From the NCBI GenBank assembly GCA_026985785.1, contig JALSPT010000224.1:1-7449 (forward strand): DNA of 7,449 bases, given 5' to 3'. The stretch's first letter is position 1; the number at the start of each line of letters is the position of its first letter. Below are positions 1 to 5,639 of this stretch, in pieces. The position numbers were made by a program, and so were the translations under genes. The notes below the pieces were generated by a model, which had not been told where the DNA came from, did no database searches, and saw only the letters and a program-made list of their open reading frames with translations. This DNA is from Anaerolineales bacterium (GTDB taxonomy: Bacteria > Chloroflexota > Anaerolineae > Anaerolineales > DRMV01).

Positions 1-2
1 TG

Positions 3-78
3 CGGTCCCGACGGGATTTGAACCCGCGCTCTCCGCCTTGACAGGGCGGCGTGTTAAACCAGGCTACACCACGGGACC
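3..78 (-). tRNA. tRNA-Asp (anticodon GTC)
   Basis: Read on the minus strand this folds as a complete cloverleaf of 76 nt. The acceptor stem is GGTCCCG paired with CGGGACC, and the anticodon stem CCGCC/GGCGG encloses the loop CTGTCAA. The T arm has the usual TTCAAAT loop, and the discriminator base is G, as expected for tRNA-Asp. The anticodon GTC reads GAC and GAT codons. The bases after the discriminator are CA rather than CCA, so the 3' CCA is not encoded and must be added by CCA-adding enzyme. A promoter lies just upstream. Confidence 0.97.
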
Positions 79-97
79 AGTTTTCACTGTGCGCTAA

Positions 98-126
98 AGT
101 TTACCAGAGGCCGCGGGGGGTGTCAA
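98..126 (-). promoter_or_regulatory. sigma70-type promoter of tRNA-Asp
   Basis: The minus strand has a perfect -35 box TTGACA (126-121), a 17-nt spacer and a -10 box TAAACT (103-98). The -10 is preceded by TGG, giving the TGn extended -10 element. The expected start point is about 91-92, a dozen bases before the tRNA. The spacer holds a run of six C. This is the best consensus promoter in the window, as is usual for a stable RNA gene. Confidence 0.8.
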
Positions 127-127
127 G

Positions 128-171
128 AAAAACGGCGCGGCGCGGGCGGGGAATAGCCCCAACCCGCGCCC
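128..171 (-). terminator. intrinsic terminator after enoyl-CoA hydratase gene
   Basis: Just after the hydratase stop codon the minus strand can form a GC-rich hairpin: arm GGCGCGGG, an inner GGGG/CCCC helix and return arm CCCGCGCC. GCGCCG and then five T follow. A second copy of CCGCGCC ends one base before the T tract, so a shifted pairing puts the stem right against it. The T tract ends one base from the -35 box of the tRNA promoter. Confidence 0.65.
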
Positions 172-176
172 GGCGC

Positions 177-953
177 TCACTTGCCTTGCCATTGGGGTTG
201 GCGCTTTTCCAAAAAGGCGGCCATGCCCTCTTTTTGATCGTCTGTGGCAAACAAAAGGTAAAACACCCGCCGCTCGTAGGCCAACCCCTCGGTGAGCGAG
301 GTTTCCAGGGCCCTGTTGACGGCCTCTTTGGCAATCCGGAGGGCAAGCGGCGCTCGCGCAGCCAGTTGCTGCGCCAGAGCCAATGCTTCGTCCAAGTAGC
401 GTTCGACCGGCACCACCCGGTTGACCAGTCCGAAACGAAGGGCTTCTTCGGCCTTCAACCGCCGGTCGTTGAGCACGATTTCCATCGCCAAGTATTTGCC
501 TACCGTGCGCGTCAGGCGCTGGGTGCCGCCGGCCCCCGGAATGATGCCTAAATTGATCTCCGGCTGGCCGAACTGCGCCGTTTCCGAGGCCACGATCATG
601 TCGCAGGTCATGGCCAGTTCGAACCCGCCGCCCAACGCCCAGCCCGATACCGCCGCAATGATGGGCTTGCTGACCGTGCGAATGCGGTCGAAAAGATCAA
701 TGTAGCCGCTGGTCAACATATCGGCTGCGGTAGCAGCAGCCATCTCTTTGATGTCTGCCCCCGCCGCAAACACCTTTTCGTTACCGGTAATTACGATGGC
801 GCCGATGGCAGGGTCGGCGTCGAAGGCGCTCAGGGCATCGGTGAGTTCCTGCATCAACTGGGCGTTCAAGGCATTGAACGCTCGCGGGCGGTTGAGGCGG
901 ATCAGCCCTACTCGCTCATGAACTTCCGTGAGGATGGTCTGGTACTCGCCCAT
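177..953 (-). CDS. enoyl-CoA hydratase (crotonase family)
   Basis: This 258-residue protein is of normal length for the crotonase family. It should hydrate trans-2-enoyl-CoA to 3-hydroxyacyl-CoA in the cytoplasm, as in beta-oxidation or a related acyl-CoA pathway. The oxyanion-hole segments are AAGADIKEM near residues 63-71 and ALGGGFELA at 106-114. The two glutamates that act as catalytic acid and base in the rat mitochondrial enzyme (Glu144, Glu164) correspond to Glu112 and Glu132 in FGQPEINLG. The C-terminus, with FATDDQKEGMAAFLEKR, closely resembles the mitochondrial short-chain type from my memory of that sequence. The start at 953 was chosen because AAGGAGG lies 9 bases upstream; the frame stays open further upstream but without homology. 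The nearest acyl-CoA gene is the divergent CaiB-family gene at 1723. Substrate chain length is not visible. Confidence 0.95.
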   Translation of the reverse strand: MGEYQTILTEVHERVGLIRLNRPRAFNALNAQLMQELTDALSAFDADPAIGAIVITGNEKVFAAGADIKEMAAATAADMLTSGYIDLFDRIRTVSKPIIAAVSGWALGGGFELAMTCDMIVASETAQFGQPEINLGIIPGAGGTQRLTRTVGKYLAMEIVLNDRRLKAEEALRFGLVNRVVPVERYLDEALALAQQLAARAPLALRIAKEAVNRALETSLTEGLAYERRVFYLLFATDDQKEGMAAFLEKRQPQWQGK

Positions 954-990
954 GGAAAGTTGCCTCCTTGGTCTGCAAAATCGGCAGGAA

Positions 991-1015
991 CGAAAACGCC
1001 CCATCAAGGGGCGTT
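991..1015 (-). terminator. intrinsic terminator after the acidic-tail gene
   Basis: A perfect 8-bp stem (AACGCCCC with GGGGCGTT), loop of 5, is followed on the minus strand by TTTTCGTT. It sits 20 bases after the stop codon of the 1035-1502 gene and 41 bases before the hydratase start. It should end most transcripts from the upstream gene. I found no convincing promoter in the short remaining stretch, so the hydratase may depend on partial read-through. Confidence 0.75.
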
Positions 1016-1034
1016 GCAAAGGCTTTTGGAGAGG

Positions 1035-1502
1035 TTAGAAACCCAGGTTGGCAAACAAATCGTCGTCGTCTTCCTCGTCGTCGGCCTCCGGATCTTGCTG
1101 AATGTCGTCGAAGTTGATGGTGCCCAGCAGATCGGCTTCGACCTCGCTCTCGTCGCCGGGCATCTCGTCCACGAACTCGTATTCCACCAGCACGTCGGGG
1201 TCGTTGGCCGCCACCCACAACCGGAGCACATCAGCATCGTCGATCTGGCTGTAATGGGCTGCCACGATGGGCAGGCGCTGGATGAGACCCTCCGGGGTGC
1301 GAAACTCCAGGTGGATGGGCTCCTGTTGTCTCCAGGCGCGGTAGCAGCGTTCGACCAGCGCGGGGCCGTTGAGTGCCCGGACTTGCGTCACCGCGATGCG
1401 GCTCAGTGAAGGCCCTTCCACCAGCCCTAAAGCCCATTCGTCCATGGCAACTTCGAAAGTGGGCGGAGGGCCTTCGATGATGGTAATTTTGCGTTCGTCC
1501 AT
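1035..1502 (-). CDS. uncharacterised protein with acidic C-terminal tail
   Basis: I do not recognise this 155-residue protein. Residues 1-103 look like a compact alpha/beta domain, with a hydrophobic strand near ITIIEG, a basic amphipathic helix around ALVERCYRAWRQQ, and a region with AAHYSQIDDADVLRLWVA. From about residue 104 the chain turns strongly acidic and ends in a run of Asp/Glu followed by LFANLGF. There is no signal peptide, membrane segment or cysteine pair. The start at 1502 (ATG) has AGGTGG 7 bases upstream; an in-frame TTG at 1523 would put that motif inside the gene. It has its own candidate promoter and inverted repeat upstream and a terminator downstream, so it is probably a single-gene unit. 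The acidic tail could be a protein-docking or nucleic-acid-mimicking segment, which is only a guess. Confidence 0.8.
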   Translation of the reverse strand: MDERKITIIEGPPPTFEVAMDEWALGLVEGPSLSRIAVTQVRALNGPALVERCYRAWRQQEPIHLEFRTPEGLIQRLPIVAAHYSQIDDADVLRLWVAANDPDVLVEYEFVDEMPGDESEVEADLLGTINFDDIQQDPEADDEEDDDDLFANLGF

Positions 1503-1529
1503 GGTCAATCCACCTGTTGGCAAGAAAGT

Positions 1530-1548
1530 GGCGTCGTGCTACGACGCC
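1530..1548. repeat. perfect inverted repeat, operator-like
   Basis: GGCGTCGT and ACGACGCC form a perfect 8-bp inverted repeat around the trinucleotide GCT. It begins three bases after the minus-strand -10 box and covers the expected start point of the 155-residue gene. A repressor bound here would block that promoter. A full RNA hairpin is less likely because transcription would start inside the first arm. Confidence 0.55.
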
Positions 1549-1551
1549 GTA

Positions 1552-1560
1552 ATCATACCA
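1552..1560 (-). promoter_or_regulatory. extended -10 promoter of the acidic-tail gene
   Basis: The minus strand reads TGG then TATGAT, one mismatch from TATAAT, with the TGn extension. No good -35 box is found 16-18 bases upstream, so this would be an extended -10 type promoter. It lies about 50 bases upstream of the ATG at 1502 and directly abuts the inverted repeat. Confidence 0.55.
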
Positions 1561-1641
1561 CAAGACGGGACGATGCGCGACGATCTGACCTCGTTGGCGG
1601 GCTTGTCCTGAGGTAGAGAGGCGCTCTGCGGCGGAAGATTG

Positions 1642-1650
1642 TGCTACAAT
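1642..1650 (+). promoter_or_regulatory. extended -10 promoter of the CaiB-family gene
   Basis: The plus strand reads TGC then TACAAT, one mismatch from the -10 consensus, with a TGn extension. There is no recognisable -35 box at the usual distance. Transcription would start near 1657, giving a leader of about 65 bases before the ATG at 1723. The stretch between the two divergent promoters (about 1561-1641) shows nothing else I can name. Confidence 0.5.
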
Positions 1651-1722
1651 CACCACCAGCCTCGGCGACCCGAGCACCCATCCCAGCGGCGCGGCGGAAA
1701 ACCGCGCCAAGCGAGGTAACGG

Positions 1723-2907
1723 ATGTTCTCTTCTCCCAATACCTTTCCACTAAAAGGCATCCTGGTGGTGGACATGAGCCGCCTGCTGCCGGGGCCCTTC
1801 CTGACACAGATGCTGGCCGACTTGGGCGCGGAGGTCGTCAAGGTCGAAACCCCGCTGGTAGGCGACTATGCCCGCATGGTGCCGCCCGAAACCGGCCTGG
1901 GCGGACTGTTCGAGGCCGTCAACGGCGGCAAGAAAAGCCTGGCGGTCAACTACCGCCGCAAGGAAGGGCGGGAAATTCTGCACCGCCTGGTCGCCCGGGC
2001 GGACGTGTTCGTGGAGGGCTTTCGCCCTGGGGCTGTGGAACGTTGGGGGCTGGATTATGAGACCCTGCGGGAAATCAACCCGCGGTTGGTGTACCTCTCG
2101 CTTTCCGGCTATGGCCAGAGCGGCCCCTACCGCGACCGCGCCGGCCACGACCTGAACTACCAGGCCATCGGCGGCTCGCTGGGGCTCAATGGCCTGGCAG
2201 GTGGGCCACCGGTGCCGCCCTCTATCCCGTTGGCCGACCTGGGCGGAGCGACCTTTGGCGCGCTCGCGATTCTGGCCGCGCTGCTGGGGCGCGAGCGCAG
2301 CGGCCAGGGCATGTATCTGGACGTCGCGCTGATGGACGCGGTGGTGGCCTGGATGGCGCCGCTGGCGGGAGGGCCGTATTTTGCCCACGGCACCCGCCCC
2401 CGACGCGGTCAAATGCCCCTCGCAGGCGGGCTGCCGTGTTTCAACGTTTACGAAACTGCCGATGGACGCTACCTTAGCCTGGCCGCGCTGGAGCCGCAGT
2501 TTTGGAGCGCCTTCTGTCAGACCGTCGGCCATCCCGAATGGCTGCCCCGCCAGTGGGAGCCCGCCCTGTACGATGAAATCGCCGCCGTTTTCCGCACCCG
2601 CCCGCTGGAGGCATGGCTGGCGGCGTTCGAGGGGGTGGAAGCCTGCCTGGAGCCGGTGCTGGATTACGAAGAGACGCTCACTCACCCCCAGGTGAAACAT
2701 CGCGGTCTGGTGTTGGAGGACAAGGCGGGGCGTCCCGTGGGCATTGCACCGCCGTTTCCCTTCTTGCCCCGCCGCCAGCGCCCGCCTGCGCCCGCGCTGG
2801 GTGAACACAGCCGGGAAATTTTACGCCGCTTGGGCTATGAGGAAGGGGAGATCAACGCGCTGGTGGCAAAGCGGGTGATCGGCGAGGGGAAATTGCAAGC
2901 GCGGTAA
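1723..2907 (+). CDS. family III CoA-transferase / acyl-CoA racemase (CaiB/BaiF)
   Basis: This complete 394-residue member of the CaiB/BaiF family acts on acyl-CoA thioesters in the cytoplasm. The N-terminal fold matches the family (LADLGAEVVKVE at 31-42; EGFRPGAVERWGL near 98-110). GHDLNY at 141-146 and LADLGG at 170-175 follow, then ALEPQF at 255-260. Asp172 aligns, as I recall, with the aspartate that forms the acyl anhydride in formyl-CoA transferase. His142, Asp172 and Glu257 also match His126, Asp156 and Glu241 of mycobacterial alpha-methylacyl-CoA racemase. A racemase is therefore as likely as a transferase. The ATG at 1723 has GAGGT five bases upstream and fits the usual family start. 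It stands opposite the enoyl-CoA hydratase gene across the 155-residue gene, which suggests shared acyl-CoA metabolism but not a defined pathway. Confidence 0.92.
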   Translation: MFSSPNTFPLKGILVVDMSRLLPGPFLTQMLADLGAEVVKVETPLVGDYARMVPPETGLGGLFEAVNGGKKSLAVNYRRKEGREILHRLVARADVFVEGFRPGAVERWGLDYETLREINPRLVYLSLSGYGQSGPYRDRAGHDLNYQAIGGSLGLNGLAGGPPVPPSIPLADLGGATFGALAILAALLGRERSGQGMYLDVALMDAVVAWMAPLAGGPYFAHGTRPRRGQMPLAGGLPCFNVYETADGRYLSLAALEPQFWSAFCQTVGHPEWLPRQWEPALYDEIAAVFRTRPLEAWLAAFEGVEACLEPVLDYEETLTHPQVKHRGLVLEDKAGRPVGIAPPFPFLPRRQRPPAPALGEHSREILRRLGYEEGEINALVAKRVIGEGKLQAR

Positions 2908-2916
2908 GCGCCGCGC
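2899..2916. terminator. weak hairpin between convergent genes
   Basis: GCGCGG and CCGCGC form a 6-bp stem around the stop codon of the CaiB-family gene, and the convergent NYN gene stops only 10 bases away. No T tract follows directly on either strand; the plus strand has ATTTTCC about 10 bases later. It may serve as a poor two-way terminator. Confidence 0.3.
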
Positions 2917-2917
2917 G

Positions 2918-3988
2918 TCAGGGGCGATTTTCCTTCAACAACTGCCGCAGGGCTTCCAGCGTGACATGAGGGTGGGTCATCCGCCCATCGGTGAGGATGC
3001 CCAAAGCGAGCAAACGCTGCAACAGCGCCTTGGCCTGGCGGTTGGAGACCCCCAACGTTTCACGAAGGGCGCGTCGCCAGTAAGCGCGGTCGGCGCCCGG
3101 CGGAGCCTGGCCTGCAATCCGGTGGACGGCTTCCAGCAGTTCTGCCGCGGCCACCACCTCGGGGCGGCTTTCCATGACTTGTACCTTGCCGTACAGCCGC
3201 TCGCTTTGCAGTGAAACACACTGCACGCCCGAGGGGCTGTCCCACAGGTCGATTTTTCCTGCGCCTTGAGCGCGGCGGATGGCCTCTGCGGCGCGTGTTG
3301 GCCCCAGCAGCGCCTCCACCAGTTTCAGGGGAATGGCCGTGCTGAGTTCTCGCCGCAGCGTGCCTACCAGAGCAGTCACTTCTTCGGCCTGATCGCGCAC
3401 AGAAGCGGTCGTCGGTGCTGGTTGCGGTGTAGGCTCCGGCTCAGGAGCGCGCTGGGTGATGGCGAAATCCAGCAGGTCGAACTCCAGTTGGATGTTGAGG
3501 TCGGTGGCTTCGGAATGGGGGTCGGCGGCGAGGAAAATGACCTGAAAACCCATTTGCCGCAGCGTGCGTCCAATGGCGGTGAAGGCCTCATCGCCGCTGC
3601 CCAGCATGTAGATCTCGGCGGGGCGGGTGGCGACGTGGCGCCCGACCTCGAACGCCAGGCGCATATCGGCGTAGTTTTTGATCACGAAGCGCTTGCCTTT
3701 GCCGTGTCCGAAGCGCCGTTGTCGGGCTTCCCGGTGTTGAAAGCTCTGGGCGTCGATCACGGTAGCCACGCGGTTCAAGCCGCCGATTTGGGGGTTGTAG
3801 TGGGTAAAATTGGCTACGACGATGAAATCTTCTCGCGCTAAGGTGCCGTAATGTGCCTCGATGTAATCGACCAGTTGCTCGAAATCCAGGTGGGGCGATG
3901 CGCCAAACGGCGCTTTGTGGCCGATGGTGCGCTTTTTGAGGGTAGAGTAAAAATTCTCGAAATCCAGGAACAGCGCCACGCGGGGCAT
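2918..3988 (-). CDS. NYN/PIN-like ribonuclease-type protein (LabA/DUF88-like)
   Basis: This protein of 356 residues starts with a NYN domain, a PIN-like fold that cuts RNA in known members. Residues 4-14 hold the first strand with Asp9, Glu11 and Asn12. Asp108 lies in NYADMRLAFE after a long insertion, and GSGDEAF at 130-136 is the SGDxD motif. The second Asp of that motif is Ala135, so one usual metal ligand is missing. A linker rich in Pro and Glu (about 180-196) leads to two helical segments (about 197-265 and 275-356) that look like winged-helix modules and may bind RNA or protein. The start at 3988 was chosen because GGAG ends six bases before it; an in-frame ATG at 3994 directly abuts the same GGAG. 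It is last in a run of four closely spaced genes, 14 bases after the HAD gene. Target RNA is unknown. Confidence 0.85.
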   Translation of the reverse strand: MPRVALFLDFENFYSTLKKRTIGHKAPFGASPHLDFEQLVDYIEAHYGTLAREDFIVVANFTHYNPQIGGLNRVATVIDAQSFQHREARQRRFGHGKGKRFVIKNYADMRLAFEVGRHVATRPAEIYMLGSGDEAFTAIGRTLRQMGFQVIFLAADPHSEATDLNIQLEFDLLDFAITQRAPEPEPTPQPAPTTASVRDQAEEVTALVGTLRRELSTAIPLKLVEALLGPTRAAEAIRRAQGAGKIDLWDSPSGVQCVSLQSERLYGKVQVMESRPEVVAAAELLEAVHRIAGQAPPGADRAYWRRALRETLGVSNRQAKALLQRLLALGILTDGRMTHPHVTLEALRQLLKENRP

Positions 3989-3994
3989 AGGCAT

Positions 3995-3998
3995 CTCC
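3995..3998 (-). promoter_or_regulatory. ribosome-binding site that decides the NYN start
   Basis: GGAG on the minus strand sits with no gap before the first in-frame ATG (3994) but six bases before the second (3988). Normal spacing therefore favours the second ATG and makes the protein two residues shorter. Confidence 0.6.
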
Positions 3999-4002
3999 GC
4001 AA

Positions 4003-4695
4003 TCAGAGAAGGTGGTAGAGCAGGTCGGCGGTCGATGGCAGGATGAGATCGGCACCGGCTTGCTGGAGCTCATCACGCTCACCGAAGCCGCACAACACGC
4101 CCACGGTCCGCGCTCCGGCGGCCCGCCCGGCGAGGATGTCCACCGTGGTATCGCCCACCATCAGGCAGGCGCGCGGCGCAACGCCCAGGCAGTTCATTGC
4201 CCACCGCACCGGGTCGGGGTGGGGCTTGGTGTATTTGCAGGTTTCCGCGCTGGCGATGCACTTGCCGAAGTAGTGCTGCAGGTCGAAATGGGCGAGGAAA
4301 TCCAGCACAGCCTGATGAGAGCCTGCACTGACGATGCCCAGGCGGTAGCGGGGGGCCAGCGCGGCCAACATCTCGGCCACGCCGGGGATGAGGAGATAGC
4401 GTTTGGGTTGGCGGCGAGGCAGCAGGCGGCGCAGCAAGCGCACCAGCCGGAAGATGGGGGCGTCCAATCCCAGGTTGTCGGTCGCGGCGTAGAGTTGGTT
4501 GAACGGCGTTTCTGCAGCCATCACCACGCGCCGCGCCAGAGTTTGGGCGTCGTAATGGGGCGTCAACAACACCAACGGGCGCAACCAGCGGGCCAGACGT
4601 TGCACCATCAGGTCATCGGTATCGCTGAGGGTGCCGTCGATGTCAAAACAGATCGCTTGAATGCCGCTTAGAAACAGAGAAGACACAAAAAGCAT
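4003..4695 (-). CDS. HAD-family phosphatase (phosphoglycolate phosphatase-like)
   Basis: A 230-residue haloacid dehalogenase-type hydrolase with all four motifs. Motif I is DIDGTLSD with nucleophile Asp18 and acid/base Asp20. Motif II is Ser123 in IVSAGS, motif III Lys157 in KPHPDP, and motif IV GDTTVD at 181-186. A helical cap of about 75 residues lies between motifs I and II, as in phosphoglycolate phosphatase and beta-phosphoglucomutase relatives. The cap is rich in Arg and Leu (RLVRLLRRLLPRR near 83-95), which could favour an anionic substrate. It should remove phosphate from a small metabolite or nucleotide in the cytoplasm; the substrate is not readable. The start is uncertain: ATG at 4695 directly abuts GGAGGG, while an in-frame GTG at 4686 is spaced about 10 bases from it. 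It lies 39 bases after the 79-residue gene and 14 before the NYN gene, probably in one operon. Confidence 0.9.
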   Translation of the reverse strand: MLFVSSLFLSGIQAICFDIDGTLSDTDDLMVQRLARWLRPLVLLTPHYDAQTLARRVVMAAETPFNQLYAATDNLGLDAPIFRLVRLLRRLLPRRQPKRYLLIPGVAEMLAALAPRYRLGIVSAGSHQAVLDFLAHFDLQHYFGKCIASAETCKYTKPHPDPVRWAMNCLGVAPRACLMVGDTTVDILAGRAAGARTVGVLCGFGERDELQQAGADLILPSTADLLYHLL

Positions 4696-4712
4696 CCCTC
4701 CAGGCCGGGAGG
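4696..4712 (-). promoter_or_regulatory. ribosome-binding site that can be hidden by a hairpin
   Basis: The only ribosome-binding sequence of the HAD gene, GGAGG (4701-4697), can pair with CCTCC at 4712-4708 across a 6-base loop. Three tandem TCC units upstream give several alternative registers. The hairpin would hide the site and lower translation unless a ribosome coming from the upstream gene opens it. Confidence 0.4.
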
Positions 4713-4734
4713 AGGAGGCTGCCGGTCTGCGATG

Positions 4735-4974
4735 TCAAAAGCCCACCCTGGCATCTGGGGGGTCAGGAGGTGTTTTTTCTTCTGTCGGCTCGACGGTCGC
4801 GTGGAGGAAATGCACCCCTCCGCGCGGGGGGATGAGTTCGATCACCTCGATCACACGATAGGGCTTGCTACGGAGAACGACCACCTCGCCCACCTGTGGG
4901 GCGGTGCGCTGGGAAGTGATGGTTCCGCCGCCCGGCTGGGTGTGGTCCACGTAACTCACTTTGTAAATCGGCAT
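4735..4974 (-). CDS. small uncharacterised protein, 79 residues
   Basis: I do not recognise this protein. It begins MPIYKVSYVDH and has alternating hydrophobic residues that suggest strands (VGEVVVLRSKPYRVIEVIELI near 28-48; VHFLHATVEP near 54-63). It ends in a Pro/Asp/Glu-rich tail, and looks like a small beta-rich domain without membrane segment or cysteines. The ATG at 4974 is preceded by a G-rich stretch (GGGGGG) about five bases upstream, a weak ribosome-binding site. The frame is open further upstream to 5097, but that part overlaps the preceding cNMP-like gene and reads as noise. It lies 26 bases after that gene and 39 before the HAD gene, so it is probably co-transcribed with both. 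Confidence 0.7.
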   Translation of the reverse strand: MPIYKVSYVDHTQPGGGTITSQRTAPQVGEVVVLRSKPYRVIEVIELIPPRGGVHFLHATVEPTEEKTPPDPPDARVGF

Positions 4975-5000
4975 AGCGCCCCCCAAGCAATATCTGGGGT

Positions 5001-5435
5001 TTAGATGGTGCTCAGGTTGTGGTGGCGAATTTTGAAAGCCAGATCGGCAGCAATATTGCGCATCAGAATGTAGCCGATGTGAGGGTGAGATTCGCAAAAG
5101 TCCAACAGCCGAGAGCGGTCGAACACCAACACACGAGTGGGGTTGTGGACAGCGCGGGCATTGGCCGAATGTGGCCCGCCATCGATGAGGGAGATCTCTC
5201 CGACCATCTGGCCGGGGCCAAGATAAAGCAGGGTGCGCTCCCCTTCGCGTGTGTTGAGGGCGATTTCTACCATGCCTTCTACGATGGTAAAGACTTTGTC
5301 GGCGGGGCTGCCTTGCACGGTCAGGGTATCACCCTGCCGATAAGTCTTTTCCGCCCCCAAGGCCAACACCTGCTCAGCCTCTTGGTTCGAGAGGCCGTGA
5401 AATAAAATGCACTGCCGGGCCAAGGCGGTATCCAT
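5001..5435 (-). CDS. free-standing cyclic-nucleotide-binding-like protein
   Basis: This 144-residue protein is a single cNMP-binding (CAP effector) domain with no DNA-binding domain after it. It has the family layout: LFHGLSNQEAEQVL at 11-24, YRQGDTLTVQGSPADKVFTIVEG at 32-54 and a C-terminal helix. The phosphate-binding cassette runs from GEISLIDGG at 79-87. Glu80 is kept, but the arginine that normally binds the cyclic phosphate (as in PRSA or PRTA) is His89. It may therefore bind another ligand or act as a protein-interaction module. It ends about 30 residues after the cassette, so it is a full domain and not a cut-off Crp. The start at 5435 is firm, with AGGAGG 8 bases upstream. It is first of four closely spaced genes. 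Confidence 0.9.
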   Translation of the reverse strand: MDTALARQCILFHGLSNQEAEQVLALGAEKTYRQGDTLTVQGSPADKVFTIVEGMVEIALNTREGERTLLYLGPGQMVGEISLIDGGPHSANARAVHNPTRVLVFDRSRLLDFCESHPHIGYILMRNIAADLAFKIRHHNLSTI

Positions 5436-5464
5436 CGCGTTTTCCTCCTGCAGGGGGAAGGGGG

Positions 5465-5491
5465 CTCAAAGCACCAAGGGTGCTTTTCGAG
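5465..5491. other. hairpin in the leader of the cNMP-like gene
   Basis: AAAGCACC and GGTGCTTT form an 8-bp stem with a 3-base loop. CTC/GAG extends it by 3 bp, or by 4 with the adjoining G5464-C5492, after a two-base bulge. It lies about 30 bases upstream of the cNMP-like start. On the plus strand four T end the stem, but no plus-strand gene uses it. On the minus strand there is no T tract, so it is more likely a leader structure or processing site than a terminator. Confidence 0.45.
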
Positions 5492-5572
5492 CAACGGCTG
5501 GAGCAATTTCCGTACTCCGTGCAACCAGAGACAGGCTCGCAACGCTTTACAAGAGAAGCCAACACCTGTTAC

Positions 5573-5598
5573 GGCGGCTCCGCCCTGCCCCAGGGCGG
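5573..5598. other. overlapping GC-rich hairpins after the response regulator gene
   Basis: CCGCCCTG (5580-5587) and CAGGGCGG (5591-5598) form a perfect 8-bp stem with a 3-base loop. The segment 5580-5584 can instead pair with GGCGG at 5573-5577 around CT. The two helices exclude each other. No T tract follows on the minus strand. The rest of the 5436-5639 gap shows no gene and no promoter that I can support. Confidence 0.4.
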
Positions 5599-5639
5599 GC
5601 AAGCCAGGGATTTGATTGCTCTTTGCCCGCCAGCCTTTC

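Noticed and set aside
918..1409. Plus-strand open frame of 163 codons over the hydratase start and the acidic-tail gene
   Set aside because: It crosses a terminator and two genes with good ribosome-binding sites on the other strand; no motif is visible.
1750..2808. Minus-strand open frame of 352 codons opposite the CaiB-family gene
   Set aside because: It lies wholly opposite a gene with clear family motifs, its translation has no recognisable domain, and long antisense frames are common at this GC content.
3266..3841. Plus-strand open frame of 191 codons opposite the NYN gene
   Set aside because: It is a shadow of the minus-strand coding frame with no motif and no ribosome-binding site that I can support.
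4012..4671. Plus-strand open frame of 219 codons opposite the HAD gene
   Set aside because: The minus strand has all four HAD motifs; the plus translation is rich in His, Gln and Gly without a domain.
5468..5487. Plus-strand intrinsic terminator
   Set aside because: The hairpin ends in TTTT on the plus strand, but no plus-strand gene lies upstream within 2.5 kb, so a leader structure of the minus-strand transcript is more likely.
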